A DNA stretch of 64,000 nt. Source: Albugo candida. Its lineage: Eukaryota; Oomycota; Peronosporomycetes; Albuginales; Albuginaceae. The DNA lies in assembly GCA_905220665.1 (NCBI GenBank), contig CAJNAR010000010.1:124001-188000 (forward strand). The letters run 5' to 3'. Below are positions 9,413 through 20,144 of the stretch, one piece after another. Positions within the stretch are counted from its first letter, which is position 1. Every line of letters begins with the position of its first letter. The notes below the pieces were generated by a model, which worked only from the letters and a program-made list of their open reading frames with translations, was not told the DNA's origin and searched no databases. The translations under genes were made by a program, and so were the position numbers.

Positions 9413-11134
9413 GCTGCAAATATATGTATGGACCACAGAATCGTGCGAGTGACGTTGTAGTGATTGTAACAGCCAGCTGAAAATCGAATATTTAAGCCAA
9501 TGACTGCGATTACAAAAACGTTGCACTCTGGCACGTGCGCTATGTTGCTATGTTGAGACTACAACGTTGTGATTCGCACGGGAAACAAGTTGCTTTCGGT
9601 TGTTCTAAGGCATGAAGGTCGCTCCTTTTGTATGCTGAGATACTTCAAGTGTATGAATTTCTTCAAATAAGTTGTCTAATGAGGATAAGACCTGATCATT
9701 TGACTCGTGAGGCTAATCAACAAGTATGTACTGACCTCAGTATCCTTTGAAATTCCATAAGATCAAATAAGCCTCTTGAGATATCGACGGCGGCTATTTG
9801 TAGACTCGTTGAGACGGCAATCCATGGGCTAAGAGGAAATTTTCGACAAGTATTTCTCTTACTATCAACTGTCGTTTATCAATTTGCAGAATCAAATTGC
9901 TGACTGTGAAAGAAAGCATAAAGTTAACATCCTTTGCTCATTTGCGCAGATGTGAACTGTAGTGGAGATTTGAGCATCAATGACTGGTTGCATTGGTATT
10001 CGTAGAAAGTGCTCTGAGTGTCAACTTCTTGATGCGACTTGGTAGGATGATCATATTTCAAGTCACGCTTCTGTTTCGCAGAAATGACGAACTACAAGCA
10101 TACCTGATCCAAACCACAGGATATCCGATGATTTTCAAGCAAAGCTACAAGCTGCCGCGTGATTGTGGGCCAGTCGCATTGTCGCGATATTCAATTCAAA
10201 GCTTCAATTCGATATCTATAATTGGCGATGATGCATCATTAACACGCTGCGGCCATTTCCTGCGCATGAAGAGATGCTATACTTTTTGCACTTGGAGTGG
10301 CATCTCCTTCGTCACTTCGGTGTCAACTGATGCGATAAGACGAGGCAGTTTAGGCATAAGTGTAGGAAAAAATGATAATTATCGGCATGGATAGTCACTC
10401 CATATGACCTGACCTAATGCTTCCTATTTCGTGTGTTAAAGCTTTGTCGTAGCGGCAGATGAACGGCACTACCACAAGAGTGTATGTTGACGTGAACGTC
10501 AAGATGAACTGAGTTGATTTGAGTTGATTGCTCATCTTATACAGAAAATATGTCATTGAATGTCATCAACCTTACAAAGTTGACATTCTGGTAATCAATT
10601 AAGCTTGCTGCTTCTAGTTGCAAACTTCGTCAAACGTGGTACTGCGATAGCGTAGCGTTTTGCGCCCACGGAAAAAGTGCTTTTATGACATGTGCGATAG
10701 GTTTGGCGCGGTGGCTCTACCAGTGACATTTGGTGGTGCCTCCAGCCGGCTTATTTGCGTTTGTTTGGCCTACTTGATGTACCTGACCAACCTCGCAGAA
10801 GACATATGTGAGGGAATTGTGTAGCCAAGAAGCTTAACGGAGTGACTTGGAACGATGGAAGCAATCTTATTGTCAAGCTCATGTTCGTTTTGAGGTAAAA
10901 GGAATAGGTCTGTAGGCTTGTTCTATCACGGAGAGCTTAAGGTAATCTCCAAAACATCTTCCTAGATCGCAAGGAATGAAATACGACTTGCAATAAGAAA
11001 TTCCACTGCAATGTGGCAGTACTACTGAAAGAGACTATGTTTTGGATGAAAGCCGGATCAAAATGCTGTAATGCAGCTTTATTCAATGGGTTACATGTAG
11101 CACTCCATTGTACCCGATTGTTGTCTTAGAAGAT
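9413..11134. other. Non-coding stretch between effector gene and malate dehydrogenase
   Basis: The left part holds the effector promoter. A 133-codon frame at 9993-10394 has no recognisable domain or signal and was not called. No RNA genes, repeats or transposon ends were seen. Confidence 0.5.
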
Positions 11135-12154
11135 CTAAGACTTGTGAACAAAGTCGATACCTTTTTGAATCTGCTTGCCGAGGTCCGGTATCATTGCATC
11201 ATAATTGGCTTGTTCCATTGAAGAAAGAGATCCAAAATGATGAACATGTTCGATTCCATTGGGCCCAAGCGTTACGGGCGTGGAAAAGAATGGTAAACTG
11301 GTCACATCATTTTCGGTAAATGAGCATTCGACAATATCACGAGACCCGTTCATTGCGTCCAATAGACGAAGCGTAAATCTAGCTCCAGCATATGCCATGG
11401 AAAGCGTAGCAGACCCAGCCCCATCCTTGGCCTTGACAACCTCATCGCCACCAAATTGAGTTTTGTGGGTGAGGAATTTTAGTTGCTCGGATGATAATGA
11501 AGCGTCTTTTAGCTGGGAGAATATAGGTAGTATCGTCGTTCCTGCATGTCCCCCAACGACTTTCACATTCATTTTTCTTGGATCCAATGATAATGTTTCG
11601 GCCACAAATGTGTTGGCTCGCACAACATCCAAAGTCGTGACGCCAAACAAACGCTTCGGATCGTATACTTTATGTTGCTTGAATGTTTCTGCAACGATCG
11701 GAACCGTCGAGTTGACCGGATTGGCGATAATAAGCATAAATGCCTTTGGGCAATATTGAGCGCATGCAGTCGCTAAAGATTGTACGATGCTTGCATTGGT
11801 ATTGAACAAATCATCGCGAGTCATTCCAGGTTTTCGAGGGACACCGGCAGGAATGACAACGACTTCAGCACCACTTAAAGCGTCCGCTATGCTTTCCATT
11901 CCTTTGTGACCAGAAACCTTCGCACGTGTGTTGATATGTCCCAAATCCGCCGCAACACCTGGGGTATTCACGACATCAAAGAGACTCAAATGGCTTATAT
12001 GGTCCGAATCTTTCAATAAAAGTGAGAGCGGCTGCCCGATGCCACCAGCGGCACCAAGTACAGCCACTTTGTTACCCTTAAATTGCTGTGTGCTCAACCA
12101 CCGTTGTTGCTTGAGCAAAAATGAAGCACCTTTATGTCGGTGCATAGCGATCAT
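11135..12154 (-). CDS. MDH2: Mitochondrial malate dehydrogenase
   Basis: NAD-dependent malate dehydrogenase, interconverting malate and oxaloacetate in the TCA cycle and malate shuttle. Single exon, 339 residues, normal length for the mitochondrial type. The N-terminus is basic and rich in Arg/Ser/Gln ([20 protein letters not shown]), a plausible transit peptide. The Rossmann motif GAAGGIGQ lies at 34-41. Substrate-binding RKPGMTR supplies Arg107 and Arg113 on the mobile loop, ANPVNST is at 144-150, the Asp176/Arg179 pair sits in LDVVR, and the catalytic His203 is in GGHAGTT. All key residues are present. Either of two in-frame ATGs (codon 1 or 4) could be used; both leave the transit peptide intact. 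Confidence 0.96.
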   Translation of the reverse strand: MIAMHRHKGASFLLKQQRWLSTQQFKGNKVAVLGAAGGIGQPLSLLLKDSDHISHLSLFDVVNTPGVAADLGHINTRAKVSGHKGMESIADALSGAEVVVIPAGVPRKPGMTRDDLFNTNASIVQSLATACAQYCPKAFMLIIANPVNSTVPIVAETFKQHKVYDPKRLFGVTTLDVVRANTFVAETLSLDPRKMNVKVVGGHAGTTILPIFSQLKDASLSSEQLKFLTHKTQFGGDEVVKAKDGAGSATLSMAYAGARFTLRLLDAMNGSRDIVECSFTENDVTSLPFFSTPVTLGPNGIEHVHHFGSLSSMEQANYDAMIPDLGKQIQKGIDFVHKS

Positions 12155-13154
12155 TGATTTTTTGCGTTGCGGATGGATTTTTTTGACCAGTCAGTCACTG
12201 CATCAATTTACAGAGGTCATTAGCTGATATAATCAGATCGCTTCACTATATGTTACTAGCATGCTTCTGCTAATTTGCTAAAATGGATGAAGAGATGGTA
12301 GTATTTATGGTATATCAAATCAGTAATGGTGCTGTACAAATAGTGTAGTAGTGAAAAGTGTGTAAATCGATCCACTTTGGATCTCAATGTGATATACTGC
12401 AAGCATCAAGACATCGACATGCGATAGAAAAGTATAGAAAATGGTTCTGTCTGCACCGAAAACGCTGCTTGTTGAAGAGTACACGAAGTGTGAACCGAAT
12501 GCACGCACATTCGATACATTGATTTTACGGGCAAAAGTCCTTCATGCAGATAATTTTTTTCAAATTGTCGCGGAGAGTCGTGTCCAAACTCATCGAAGAT
12601 GCCTCCTTTATTTGATTATCACAAAATGATCAAGCTCCTTGGCTACAATACGCGCGAGGTTGCACCTTTTCTTTCTATTGGTGGCAAAAAGGTGGGATAT
12701 CCTAGCTCAATGCGTGATTTAATATGTGATATGATTGAGCAAGAGCTTTTTAACCGATCGTGACATGCGCCTATAGAGAGTTGAAGGGAGCACGACCTTC
12801 TCAGCTGCTAGCAATATCGATACGTCACCCGATGCCTACATACTGTTTATCAATCCATTAAGATTGACCGGTTATTAAGATAGATAATCTTTTGATCAAA
12901 TAAAAGGGAAAAGGAAACCTATCTTCGTCACCATCACATCGACCTCCTCATCAAGTAATCAGGGAAGCCCCAGCCAGATCGACGACTTCGCATATGTTCG
13001 TCATCATCCACAGAAATGTAATCCTCGTACCGCCGTTGCCACATTGCTTTCCCTTCTATACCAATTTCTCTGGAAATTCCATTAAAGGCTCATTTTTAAC
13101 AATAGACAGCGTACCATCGGATCCTTGGCTTAAATGTGTGTCGCTTGTGTAAGC
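12155..13154. other. Intergenic stretch with one small coding-like segment
   Basis: Holds the malate dehydrogenase promoter on the left and the 3' side of the DDX41 gene on the right. A minus-strand segment at 12934-13044 (ATG at 13044, 36 codons) has striking protein-like composition: MWQRRYEDYISVDDDEHMRS, then an Arg/Trp-rich end. It could be an exon or a very short gene; no partner exon was placed. Otherwise nothing was recognised. Confidence 0.35.
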
Positions 13155-15074
13155 TCAACCAAGTGCATCCCCACCATATCCTTCACTTTTTCCGGCTAAA
13201 AAGTCTCTTCTACCAGCACCAAGCTTTCTCGAATGCACGTCAAGCTTAGGACAGTCTGTGATTCGATGTCCTAAACCACCGCAGAATGCGCATCCTTTGG
13301 ATCCCTTTTCAGAGTCGTTCCGAGCAGTGTCCGTGTATGGATCCTCCAATGCGGCTAACACTGGCGGTACACTCTGCTTCGCTTCCACTAGCAAATGCTT
13401 CAAATCCAGTAACACACTTTCAGGTACGTTCTTGTTGATAAAAGTGGTCGCTACTCCCGTTTTACCGCATCGTCCTGTACGACCTATTCGATGAACATAA
13501 TTTTCGATCTCATCTGGCATATCAAAGTTTATGACGTGCTTGATATCAGGGAAGTCAAGTCCTTTGGCGGCTATGTCGGTCGCAATTAGCACATCCTTTC
13601 GCCCATTTTTGAAAAAATCAATGGCTTCATTGCGCTCTTTTTGATCTTTACCACCGTGTATTCCAACAGCCTGAATACCCTTCAATATGAGATACTCGTA
13701 AATATCGTCCACATCGCCTTTTTTCTCACAAAAAATCATCACTGGAGGCCCGGTCTTTTGCAAGCATTCCAACAAGTATACAATTTTTGCGTCATGTTTG
13801 ACATACTCGACTTCCTGGATCACATCCAAATTGGCAGCACCAGCACGTCCAACATTGACAAACACGGGTTTGACCAGCACTTGCTTTGCAAAATCTTGAA
13901 ATTTTTGTGGCATTGTGGCTGAAAATAATAGTGTTTGACGCTGGGAGGTAAAGTGATTAAAAATAGCAGCTACCTCCTCATCGAAGCCGAGATCAAGCAT
14001 TCGATCTCCTTCATCCAGACAAATATACTTGCAAAGCCGAAGATTCATTTCGTTGGTCTTGAGAAGGTGGTTCAGGCGCCCAGGCGTAGCAACCACAATA
14101 TGAACTCCATTTCTAACAATCGATTCGCATTGTGTTCGCTTGTCTTCCCCTCCAATCAGTAAAAGGGAACGAAGGTGAGGATACCCTGCCGCACTGAGAG
14201 CGTCGGTGAAATGTTGAACAACTTCAAATGTCTGACGCATGAGTTCTCTAGACGGACCCACAATGATACCAAATGGACCTTCTTGACCAATAATCGGCAT
14301 TTTCAGCTCTTCTTCCAGAGCAAACATGATCAGCGGAAGTGTGAATGTGATGGTTTTACCAGAACCGGTAAAAGCGATACCGATAAGATCTCGCCCAGAG
14401 AGGATGCATGGAAGTGCCTGAACCTGAATGGGTGTCGGTCGATTGATCTTCTTGGCTTTGAGAGCCTTCAGTATGGCGTCAGGAAACCGCATGCACTCAA
14501 ATGACTTTATCGGTGGGGGAATATCCTCACCATCCACAAGTATGTGCCATTTCTTTCGAATTGACTCGCATTTTTCCAGAGTCATTTCTGCGATTGCTCT
14601 TGGAGGCTTCCATGTCGTTTTAATTGGCGTAGAGTATTGGATTCCTTCTGCCCGTTCAGATGCTGATACAAGTGCGATCTTTTGAACCATATTCGCCTCT
14701 TTGAGAATATGAATTTCTTCCATTTCTTTCTCAAAGTTTTCCTCATTGATTCCTTCTTCCTCCAAACGCTTTCGGTGCTCATAAAACTGATCTATCAAGC
14801 ATACATTGGACCGTTTTGGCGGAGAATAATTCAAAAGTCCATTTTGCTCCTCCTCGGCATCCAACGCAAGAGAGTTTTCGGTCGGTATAGCGAGGTTTTG
14901 GCCGGGGAATGGAGAGGCATTCCGATCGCCACGGTGTGTTTCATCGCGTTCTGCGTCACTTTCTGCATCAAACACTTTGATTCGTTCCTGTCGTCGACGC
15001 TCAATTCGTTCTTTTTGAAGCAATCGACGCTTTTTCAGCGGAATATAAACATTTTCGGCTTCATTTTCGCCCAT
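13155..15074 (-). CDS. DDX41: DEAD-box RNA helicase, DDX41/Abstrakt family
   Basis: ATP-dependent RNA helicase of the nuclear DDX41 (Abstrakt, plant RH35) family, linked to splicing. Single exon, 639 residues, the usual length. In order: charged N-terminal region (1-160), Q-motif with RPTPIQVQALP, motif I AFTGSGKT, motif Ib TPGR, motif II at 354-357, motif III SAT, helicase C domain with ATDIAAKGLDFPDI and HRIGRTGR, and a C-terminal CCHC zinc knuckle (CAFCGGLGHRITDC) that distinguishes DDX41 from other DEAD-box proteins. Motif II reads DEGD rather than DEAD, one base from the usual codon. Start at ATG 15074. About 470 bp separates it from the divergent PEP-mutase-family gene. Confidence 0.95.
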   Translation of the reverse strand: MGENEAENVYIPLKKRRLLQKERIERRRQERIKVFDAESDAERDETHRGDRNASPFPGQNLAIPTENSLALDAEEEQNGLLNYSPPKRSNVCLIDQFYEHRKRLEEEGINEENFEKEMEEIHILKEANMVQKIALVSASERAEGIQYSTPIKTTWKPPRAIAEMTLEKCESIRKKWHILVDGEDIPPPIKSFECMRFPDAILKALKAKKINRPTPIQVQALPCILSGRDLIGIAFTGSGKTITFTLPLIMFALEEELKMPIIGQEGPFGIIVGPSRELMRQTFEVVQHFTDALSAAGYPHLRSLLLIGGEDKRTQCESIVRNGVHIVVATPGRLNHLLKTNEMNLRLCKYICLDEGDRMLDLGFDEEVAAIFNHFTSQRQTLLFSATMPQKFQDFAKQVLVKPVFVNVGRAGAANLDVIQEVEYVKHDAKIVYLLECLQKTGPPVMIFCEKKGDVDDIYEYLILKGIQAVGIHGGKDQKERNEAIDFFKNGRKDVLIATDIAAKGLDFPDIKHVINFDMPDEIENYVHRIGRTGRCGKTGVATTFINKNVPESVLLDLKHLLVEAKQSVPPVLAALEDPYTDTARNDSEKGSKGCAFCGGLGHRITDCPKLDVHSRKLGAGRRDFLAGKSEGYGGDALG

Positions 15075-15543
15075 TTTTATGATCTCTCAGAAATGTTATT
15101 TAGTGGCTAATAAGAAATGAATTCTTTAATAAAAAGACTGGTCATAAATGATTCAAATGGCTTCATCCTTCTCATACGGAACAGCAGTGCGGAGACTTGT
15201 TATTAGACACAGTATTGGGAATGAATTCGTGGAGCTTGTAAGGAACAGTACCATTCGTTCATCCAGCTTCTGATATTATTCACACTGGCTGCGAATCTTG
15301 CAACACTGTTGTAAATCTCATAATCAGGCAGAAACAATGCGCGCATGACATTAGCAATGCTAGAATCCTCTTATTTTCGCCCGCTTTACCAGTTTTCTGA
15401 AACAACAACTTTTGTACTTTCAGTCCTTATCATACGCTTTATTCCATATCTTTAAAATAAGTTCATAATTGCCAAAGCAAAAACAAGCTCATAATTGCCA
15501 AAGCAAAAACAAGCTATTCCTTTATTGGACAAAAGCAGTGAAA
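15075..15543. promoter_or_regulatory. Shared upstream region of DDX41 and PEP-mutase-family gene
   Basis: The 469 bp between two divergent starts must hold both promoters. It contains the 26-bp tandem repeat at 15463-15514, just upstream of the rightward gene. No individual promoter element can be assigned with confidence. Confidence 0.5.
15463..15514. repeat. Two exact tandem copies of a 26-bp unit
   Basis: TCATAATTGCCAAAGCAAAA and the following six bases occur twice without a mismatch (15463-15488 and 15489-15514). The end of the array is 29 bp before the ATG of the PEP-mutase-family gene. Likely a recent duplication in the 5' untranslated or promoter region. Confidence 0.9.
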
Positions 15544-16612
15544 ATGCATCACACCACTCAACGAGAACGCGTTAGATTACTTCGTGAGATTTTAGGTGCG
15601 TTACTGTGTCGAATGCAGTAAGGTACCGCACGATTAACAGGCTGTATTCTTCAAGCACGAGAGCAAATCACAATGATGCCGTGCTGCTACGATGGTCTGA
15701 CAGCAAAATTGATCGAGCGTGCTGGCTTTGAAGCGACATTCATGTCTGGTTTTGGGGTATCTGCAGTGCATGGATTTCCAGATGTTCAGGTAGTTTCACA
15801 TCGAAAATTGCTTCTTGCAATTGTTTCGATAACATATTTAGTAGCTGCTTTCATTTGGGGAAATGGCGCAAGCCGCAACTTATGTTTGTAATGCGCTTGA
15901 CCGGATTCCCTGTATCGGTGACGGAGATACTGGGTATGGAAATGCAATCAATGTGAAACGGACGGTAAAGGCTTACGCGCAAGCAGGGATGGCTGGAATT
16001 ATGATCGAAGATCAGGTTTCTCCAAAGCGCTGTGGGCATACAGCCGGGAAAGCTGTCGTCAGTAGAGAAGAGGCGTACGCTCGAATCCGAGCAGCTGTAG
16101 ACGCTCGAAATGAAGGTGGATTCGATATTGTAATTCTAGCTCGAACCGATGCGAGGCACACCCATTCTCCGGAGGAAGCTATTGAGCGCTGTCGGGAGTT
16201 TGTTCGTCTGGGAGCGGATATAACGTTTTTTGAAGCGCCTCGGGACATTCAGGAAATGAGAAATTACTGCACTACTGTTCCGGGCCCCAAAATGGCAAAT
16301 ATGGTCGAAAATGGACTGACACCAATTTTGAAGCCGAAGGTACTACAAGAGCTCGGATACAAGCTGGTCATGTACCCTCTCACGCTATTAAGTTCGTCTA
16401 TCAAAACGATGGAAACAGCATTAAGTCTTCTGCAGTCTCAAGACGAAGAATCGACTGAATCTGTATCGAATGTAGAAATGACGGGAAATGAAGCTACCAC
16501 GATGCCTTTACGCAGTCTGCTGAGTGATTTTGAGCATGTAAAAGATGTCGTCGGATTCACACAGTACTATGAAGAAGAAAATCGATACAAGAGGACCAAT
16601 GCAAGGAAATGA
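15544..16612 (+). CDS. PEP mutase / isocitrate lyase family enzyme
   Basis: Member of the PEP mutase/isocitrate lyase superfamily, which makes or breaks C-C or C-P bonds next to a carboxylate; closest in style to plant and bacterial carboxyvinyl-carboxyphosphonate phosphorylmutase-like or 2-methylisocitrate-lyase-like proteins. Three exons: 15544-15595, 15641-15789 and 15845-16612, with introns of 45 and 55 nt and phases that join cleanly. Motifs: CYDGLTAKLIERAGF, MSGFGVSAV, metal-binding DGDTGYGN, IEDQVSPKRCGH (the superfamily K-[KR]-C-G-H loop) and LARTDA. The C-terminal tail after about residue 270 is divergent. The exact substrate cannot be read from sequence. Confidence 0.88.
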
Positions 16613-16876
16613 GAGGCTAAATATAGCGATCAATTGTATTAAGTGCATCGAGTGCGTAGAATCTCAGACAATCTTACCGTGTCATATTGCAAATTCTCGT
16701 CTAAAACACTTACAATGCTCTTATCCTGGAAACGTATACTTGATGTATACTATACATCCATCGCGGCATAGACTGGGCATCTAGAACGAATTCATCCATC
16801 TCGTTTTTTTGCGGTATTGGAGCTGGTTTACAAAAACGCTCTCGACATAGCGATATTAGTGCGATTGTGATTTGCA

Positions 16877-17357
16877 ATGCTACAGATGATAGTGTTTATC
16901 ACGCTCGTATTGTCCTTAATTATACTCACACTTTGGTTCCTTCGATATATGGAGTACCGTGAGTCATTGCAGCTGATGCGCGACAAATCTTGGATCATGA
17001 AATCGCAAGAATTTGTGAGCACCAGAAAATTCAAGTCACTTCTCCAATACGATACTACATTTAAAAGAATTTCCAATTGGGCATCCATGAACTCTGCTTT
17101 GCTATCGCCCATTTCAGAGGAAGTCAGTGGCCAGGTGAGTGAATTGCCCAACACTTGCATGGAGTTGATTGTAATTGTTAGGAATCGATCGATTCGTCTT
17201 CGGAATGGAGGGATACGAGCATGTTACGCGCATCCTTTGTCTCTTGTACGTGCACTGAAATATCTTGGGAATTTGCGTTATCGTTCTCTGCCTAGATGGT
17301 TCTTGTGACAGCCACACACAGAGCACACACTCTTTGTCTTCCTCACACACATTCTAG
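16877..17357 (+). CDS. Small single-pass membrane protein, unrecognised
   Basis: Three exons, 16877-17134, 17182-17245 and 17296-17357, with introns of 47 and 50 nt. The first has a near-ideal donor (CAG|GTGAGT) and phases match throughout, giving 127 residues. The N-terminus is one long hydrophobic segment (MIVFITLVLSLIILTLWFL, residues 4-22), either an anchor or an uncleaved signal. The rest is polar, with a Ser/Thr/His-rich C-terminus. No family recognised. Composition and clean splicing argue for a real gene. Confidence 0.55.
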
Positions 17358-17825
17358 ACTGTTTATGGTATCGATAGAAGGGCTATTTGGTGACGCAAAC
17401 GATATAATTCCGTCTCAAAGGTTGCATTCATAGTCACAACCGGAGATTGGTCTTCTGTAAAGCATGTGATATCACAATCCTTCCTATGCGTTTACATCGC
17501 AAAGCACAGTATTCGAAAGCCTTCGAAGCCATCTTTAAAGCCAATGTTCTATAAACATGATTTCTGGTGTCTTCCTATTGTGTATTGGGTAAAATGCCGT
17601 CTTGCATTCCCTTGTTTACCAAGCGTTGAGTCAATACAAGTAAAGCGTTTGCGACATACAAGTGAACATGCTCCTTTATACTCAATCGTACCTTTACTGG
17701 GTACTACTGTACGATGAGCAGCTGTTGCTTACAGAGCATTAATGAGTAATCGAGTAGAAATATCACTTTGATGACGCCTTTCTTTTGACCAGGGAGCGTA
17801 AACATGAGTGTTATAGCCAGCGATT
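17358..17825. other. Intergenic stretch
   Basis: Nothing recognised. Probably the 3' end of the small membrane-protein gene and the promoter of the next gene. Confidence 0.5.
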
Positions 17826-18746
17826 ATGCGCCATGTACTGTTATTAGGTTTCCCAAATTTAACTTTCTACGAGACCACTCCATTGCAAGCAGTAAAATCT
17901 TCATTTTTCAAAAAGACGACACTTGCAATGGTCTTATATGCACGAGAACAACAAGACGCTCTTTTCAGTTGCACAGATTGTTCTCTGCGTAACGCAATTT
18001 CGTCACATTTCCGCATTGTTCGTGGATTACGACGGCACAACCCGACGATAAAATGCGTCGACAAGGAAAGCTTGGAAACGAAAAAAAAGCAAGACACAAC
18101 ACCGTGCATTTCGAAACGGATCTGCGCGCAACGTCAGCGTCGTCAGAGTGATCCATACAACGCGATACCCTCACAAAAGCATGAGATGATTCCTCGTGAC
18201 CGATCCCGGACAATGGGACACAAACGAGTACGATTTCAGGAAAATAACCTGAATAATGTGGTTCACGTGGTCAACACATATAGTTATGAAGATTTGTTAT
18301 GCGTTGTTGCAGGATTCACAGGAAAATCTTCTGGGTATCAGCTTACGGCGTTCTTAAACCGCTCTGCGCGACAATTGGGCTATTGCACAACGACAAGCAT
18401 GTTGCAATCCAGGTCAAAGACTTCCAACTGCTTCACACAAAGCGATGCCAAACGGTGGCGAAGGCTAGCGCTTTATAACTGGAATGCCGAAGACGAGATC
18501 TATCATCAAGAGCGCCAGCAACTCGGTTTTCCGATGCGCGCAAAACTGGCAAATTGGCTCCATCGTCGACGCGATTTACTATCTATCACTGCTGCATTCA
18601 CATCGGCTGCTAAAGTATTGGAATATAACGATCTTACAGCCTTAGTCAACATTGTAAATGGCTGTATCACAGTCGGCAGCTTTCAATTCGATCGTCTCAG
18701 TATTTTACAGCTCTGTAATTATCAAACTGAGCTGTTCAATCTCTAA
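17826..18746 (+). CDS. Uncharacterised protein, paralogue of the convergent neighbour
   Basis: Single exon, 306 residues. The N-terminal 120 residues are basic and low in conserved features; a later Met (codon 35) could be the true start. From about residue 134 it shares a layout with the convergent gene at 18855-20144: an RVxF-type motif (KRVRFQEN, 133-140), a W-R-R block followed by (N/D)WxAE(D/E) (211-223), and a C-terminal block IVNGCITVGSFQFDRLSILQ (276-295) ending in LC. RVxF motifs dock protein phosphatase 1, so a PP1-binding role is possible but is inference. No catalytic motif and no membrane span are seen. Confidence 0.7.
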   Translation: MRHVLLLGFPNLTFYETTPLQAVKSSFFKKTTLAMVLYAREQQDALFSCTDCSLRNAISSHFRIVRGLRRHNPTIKCVDKESLETKKKQDTTPCISKRICAQRQRRQSDPYNAIPSQKHEMIPRDRSRTMGHKRVRFQENNLNNVVHVVNTYSYEDLLCVVAGFTGKSSGYQLTAFLNRSARQLGYCTTTSMLQSRSKTSNCFTQSDAKRWRRLALYNWNAEDEIYHQERQQLGFPMRAKLANWLHRRRDLLSITAAFTSAAKVLEYNDLTALVNIVNGCITVGSFQFDRLSILQLCNYQTELFNL

Positions 18747-18854
18747 GCATAGCATAAGTTCCTGGTGTACATATAATTACATTGTAGAGGACAACATGTG
18801 ATATATATATAAAATTTGCAAAAATATAATTTTATTTCAGTTACATCAGAATTC

Positions 18855-20144
18855 TTACAGCCATCCATCTTCCTCGCTTTCCTGCACAAACTCTAGCTGG
18901 CAAAGTTTGGCAATATTCAAAAGTGAGAACGGGATCTCCCCAAAGCCAACACACGCATTGACAATTTCGACTATCTTCTCCAGTTGCTCTAAATCAGCGG
19001 GCGCTTTCCATCCAATCCCTAAATCCGTCACCTCATTAGATTGTTGAGCATTTCCATGTGTATCCACCAATCCGACAAGATGCTGTTGATCGGTACAAAC
19101 TCTTTCTTCTGCATCCCAGTCGTGTGATATCACACGTCGCCACATCCGAATCTCCTCATTCGACAGCTGCGTAACAATCCCAAGCTTTGTATCAGACTGA
19201 TTTACAAAGGCAAGCGTACGTTCCAAAAAATCTCTTATTTTTCGAGCTTTACGGCGTTGATCATGTGCTGGAAAACAAGCCACTCGCTCGAAGATATCTT
19301 CATAATGCTCCAACTCTATATAACAAGCTGGAGTATTATCGGGAAAGTACGTTGGTACTTCACGAAAGCTCACGTGTCGAGTAGCATCATGTAAAGCAGC
19401 CAATGCGTCATCAGCTAACTGACATGGACTGCTGGATTCCGTTTCAGTGGGTGAGCCTAATGTGTACCGTTTTTTCTCAAAAACGCGCTTAGTGAAACTT
19501 CGTCGTTCCTGCTGAAGATCTCGATCCTTCTCATCATCGCTGTTGAATGCATCATGCATCATGGCAAATTTCAGATACTTTTTCAGTCTATGCTTGGTCA
19601 ATCTACCACTATCAATGGATCCCCGACTCGAACTAGATTGCTTGGATGGAGACAAGATCGCGTGAGAGGATGTAGACGAGTCTTCATCTTCACAATGTTT
19701 GTTCATTTCATTTTTAGTACCTCGAGATCTTCGATGTTGACGGCCTGTAGGATAGGCATGGAAAAATGCTTGTGCGCGTTGGTGGATGGAGCTTTTCGAG
19801 TTCTCTTCCACTGTGTCTTCAGTCAGTTCTGCGTCCATCGCATCGTAACTGTGTCGACGAAACCCAAAAATCTTCTTCACCTTGAGCTCCTCTTTCACAT
19901 TAAGTTTCTCATTTGAATGGTGGGGCGATGGTGTGTCTTCGAACCCTTCACCATCGAGTGCCTCGGTCAGCGAAGTCGGCGAAGCTGTGGCCGAACGATG
20001 TCGTCCTTTATGTCCTTTCTTGCTCTTTTGCACTTCATCCTCTTCTTCTTTTGTACTTCGATGTGTTATATCTCTTGCAAATCGCCGAACTCGGTGCCAA
20101 GAAGGAAGCGCAAACGATCGACGTCGTGCAAGTCGCTGTTCCAT
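18855..20144 (-). CDS. Uncharacterised protein, larger paralogue of the convergent neighbour
   Basis: Single exon, 429 residues, ATG at 20144. Residues 1-240 are low-complexity, rich in Ser, Arg, Lys and Glu, and probably disordered. The conserved part starts with RHVSFREVPTYF (256-267; RVxF-like), continues through a helical segment, WRRVISHDWDAEE (335-347), and ends with IVNACVGFGEIPFSLLNIAK then LCQLEF (394-419). These match the 17826-18746 protein in order and spacing. The two genes are tail to tail with only 108 bp between stops, so they probably arose by inverted duplication. Function unknown; phosphatase-1 docking is a hypothesis from the motif. Confidence 0.75.
   Translation of the reverse strand: MEQRLARRRSFALPSWHRVRRFARDITHRSTKEEEDEVQKSKKGHKGRHRSATASPTSLTEALDGEGFEDTPSPHHSNEKLNVKEELKVKKIFGFRRHSYDAMDAELTEDTVEENSKSSIHQRAQAFFHAYPTGRQHRRSRGTKNEMNKHCEDEDSSTSSHAILSPSKQSSSSRGSIDSGRLTKHRLKKYLKFAMMHDAFNSDDEKDRDLQQERRSFTKRVFEKKRYTLGSPTETESSSPCQLADDALAALHDATRHVSFREVPTYFPDNTPACYIELEHYEDIFERVACFPAHDQRRKARKIRDFLERTLAFVNQSDTKLGIVTQLSNEEIRMWRRVISHDWDAEERVCTDQQHLVGLVDTHGNAQQSNEVTDLGIGWKAPADLEQLEKIVEIVNACVGFGEIPFSLLNIAKLCQLEFVQESEEDGWL

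Noticed and set aside
9413..9526. 38-residue N-terminal extension of the candidate effector
   Set aside because: It begins with GTG, has no ATG, and would bury the signal peptide; the ATG at 9412 is the natural start.
9993..10394. 133-codon open frame in the 9.4-11.1 kb gap
   Set aside because: No domain, signal peptide, or compositional support; likely chance.
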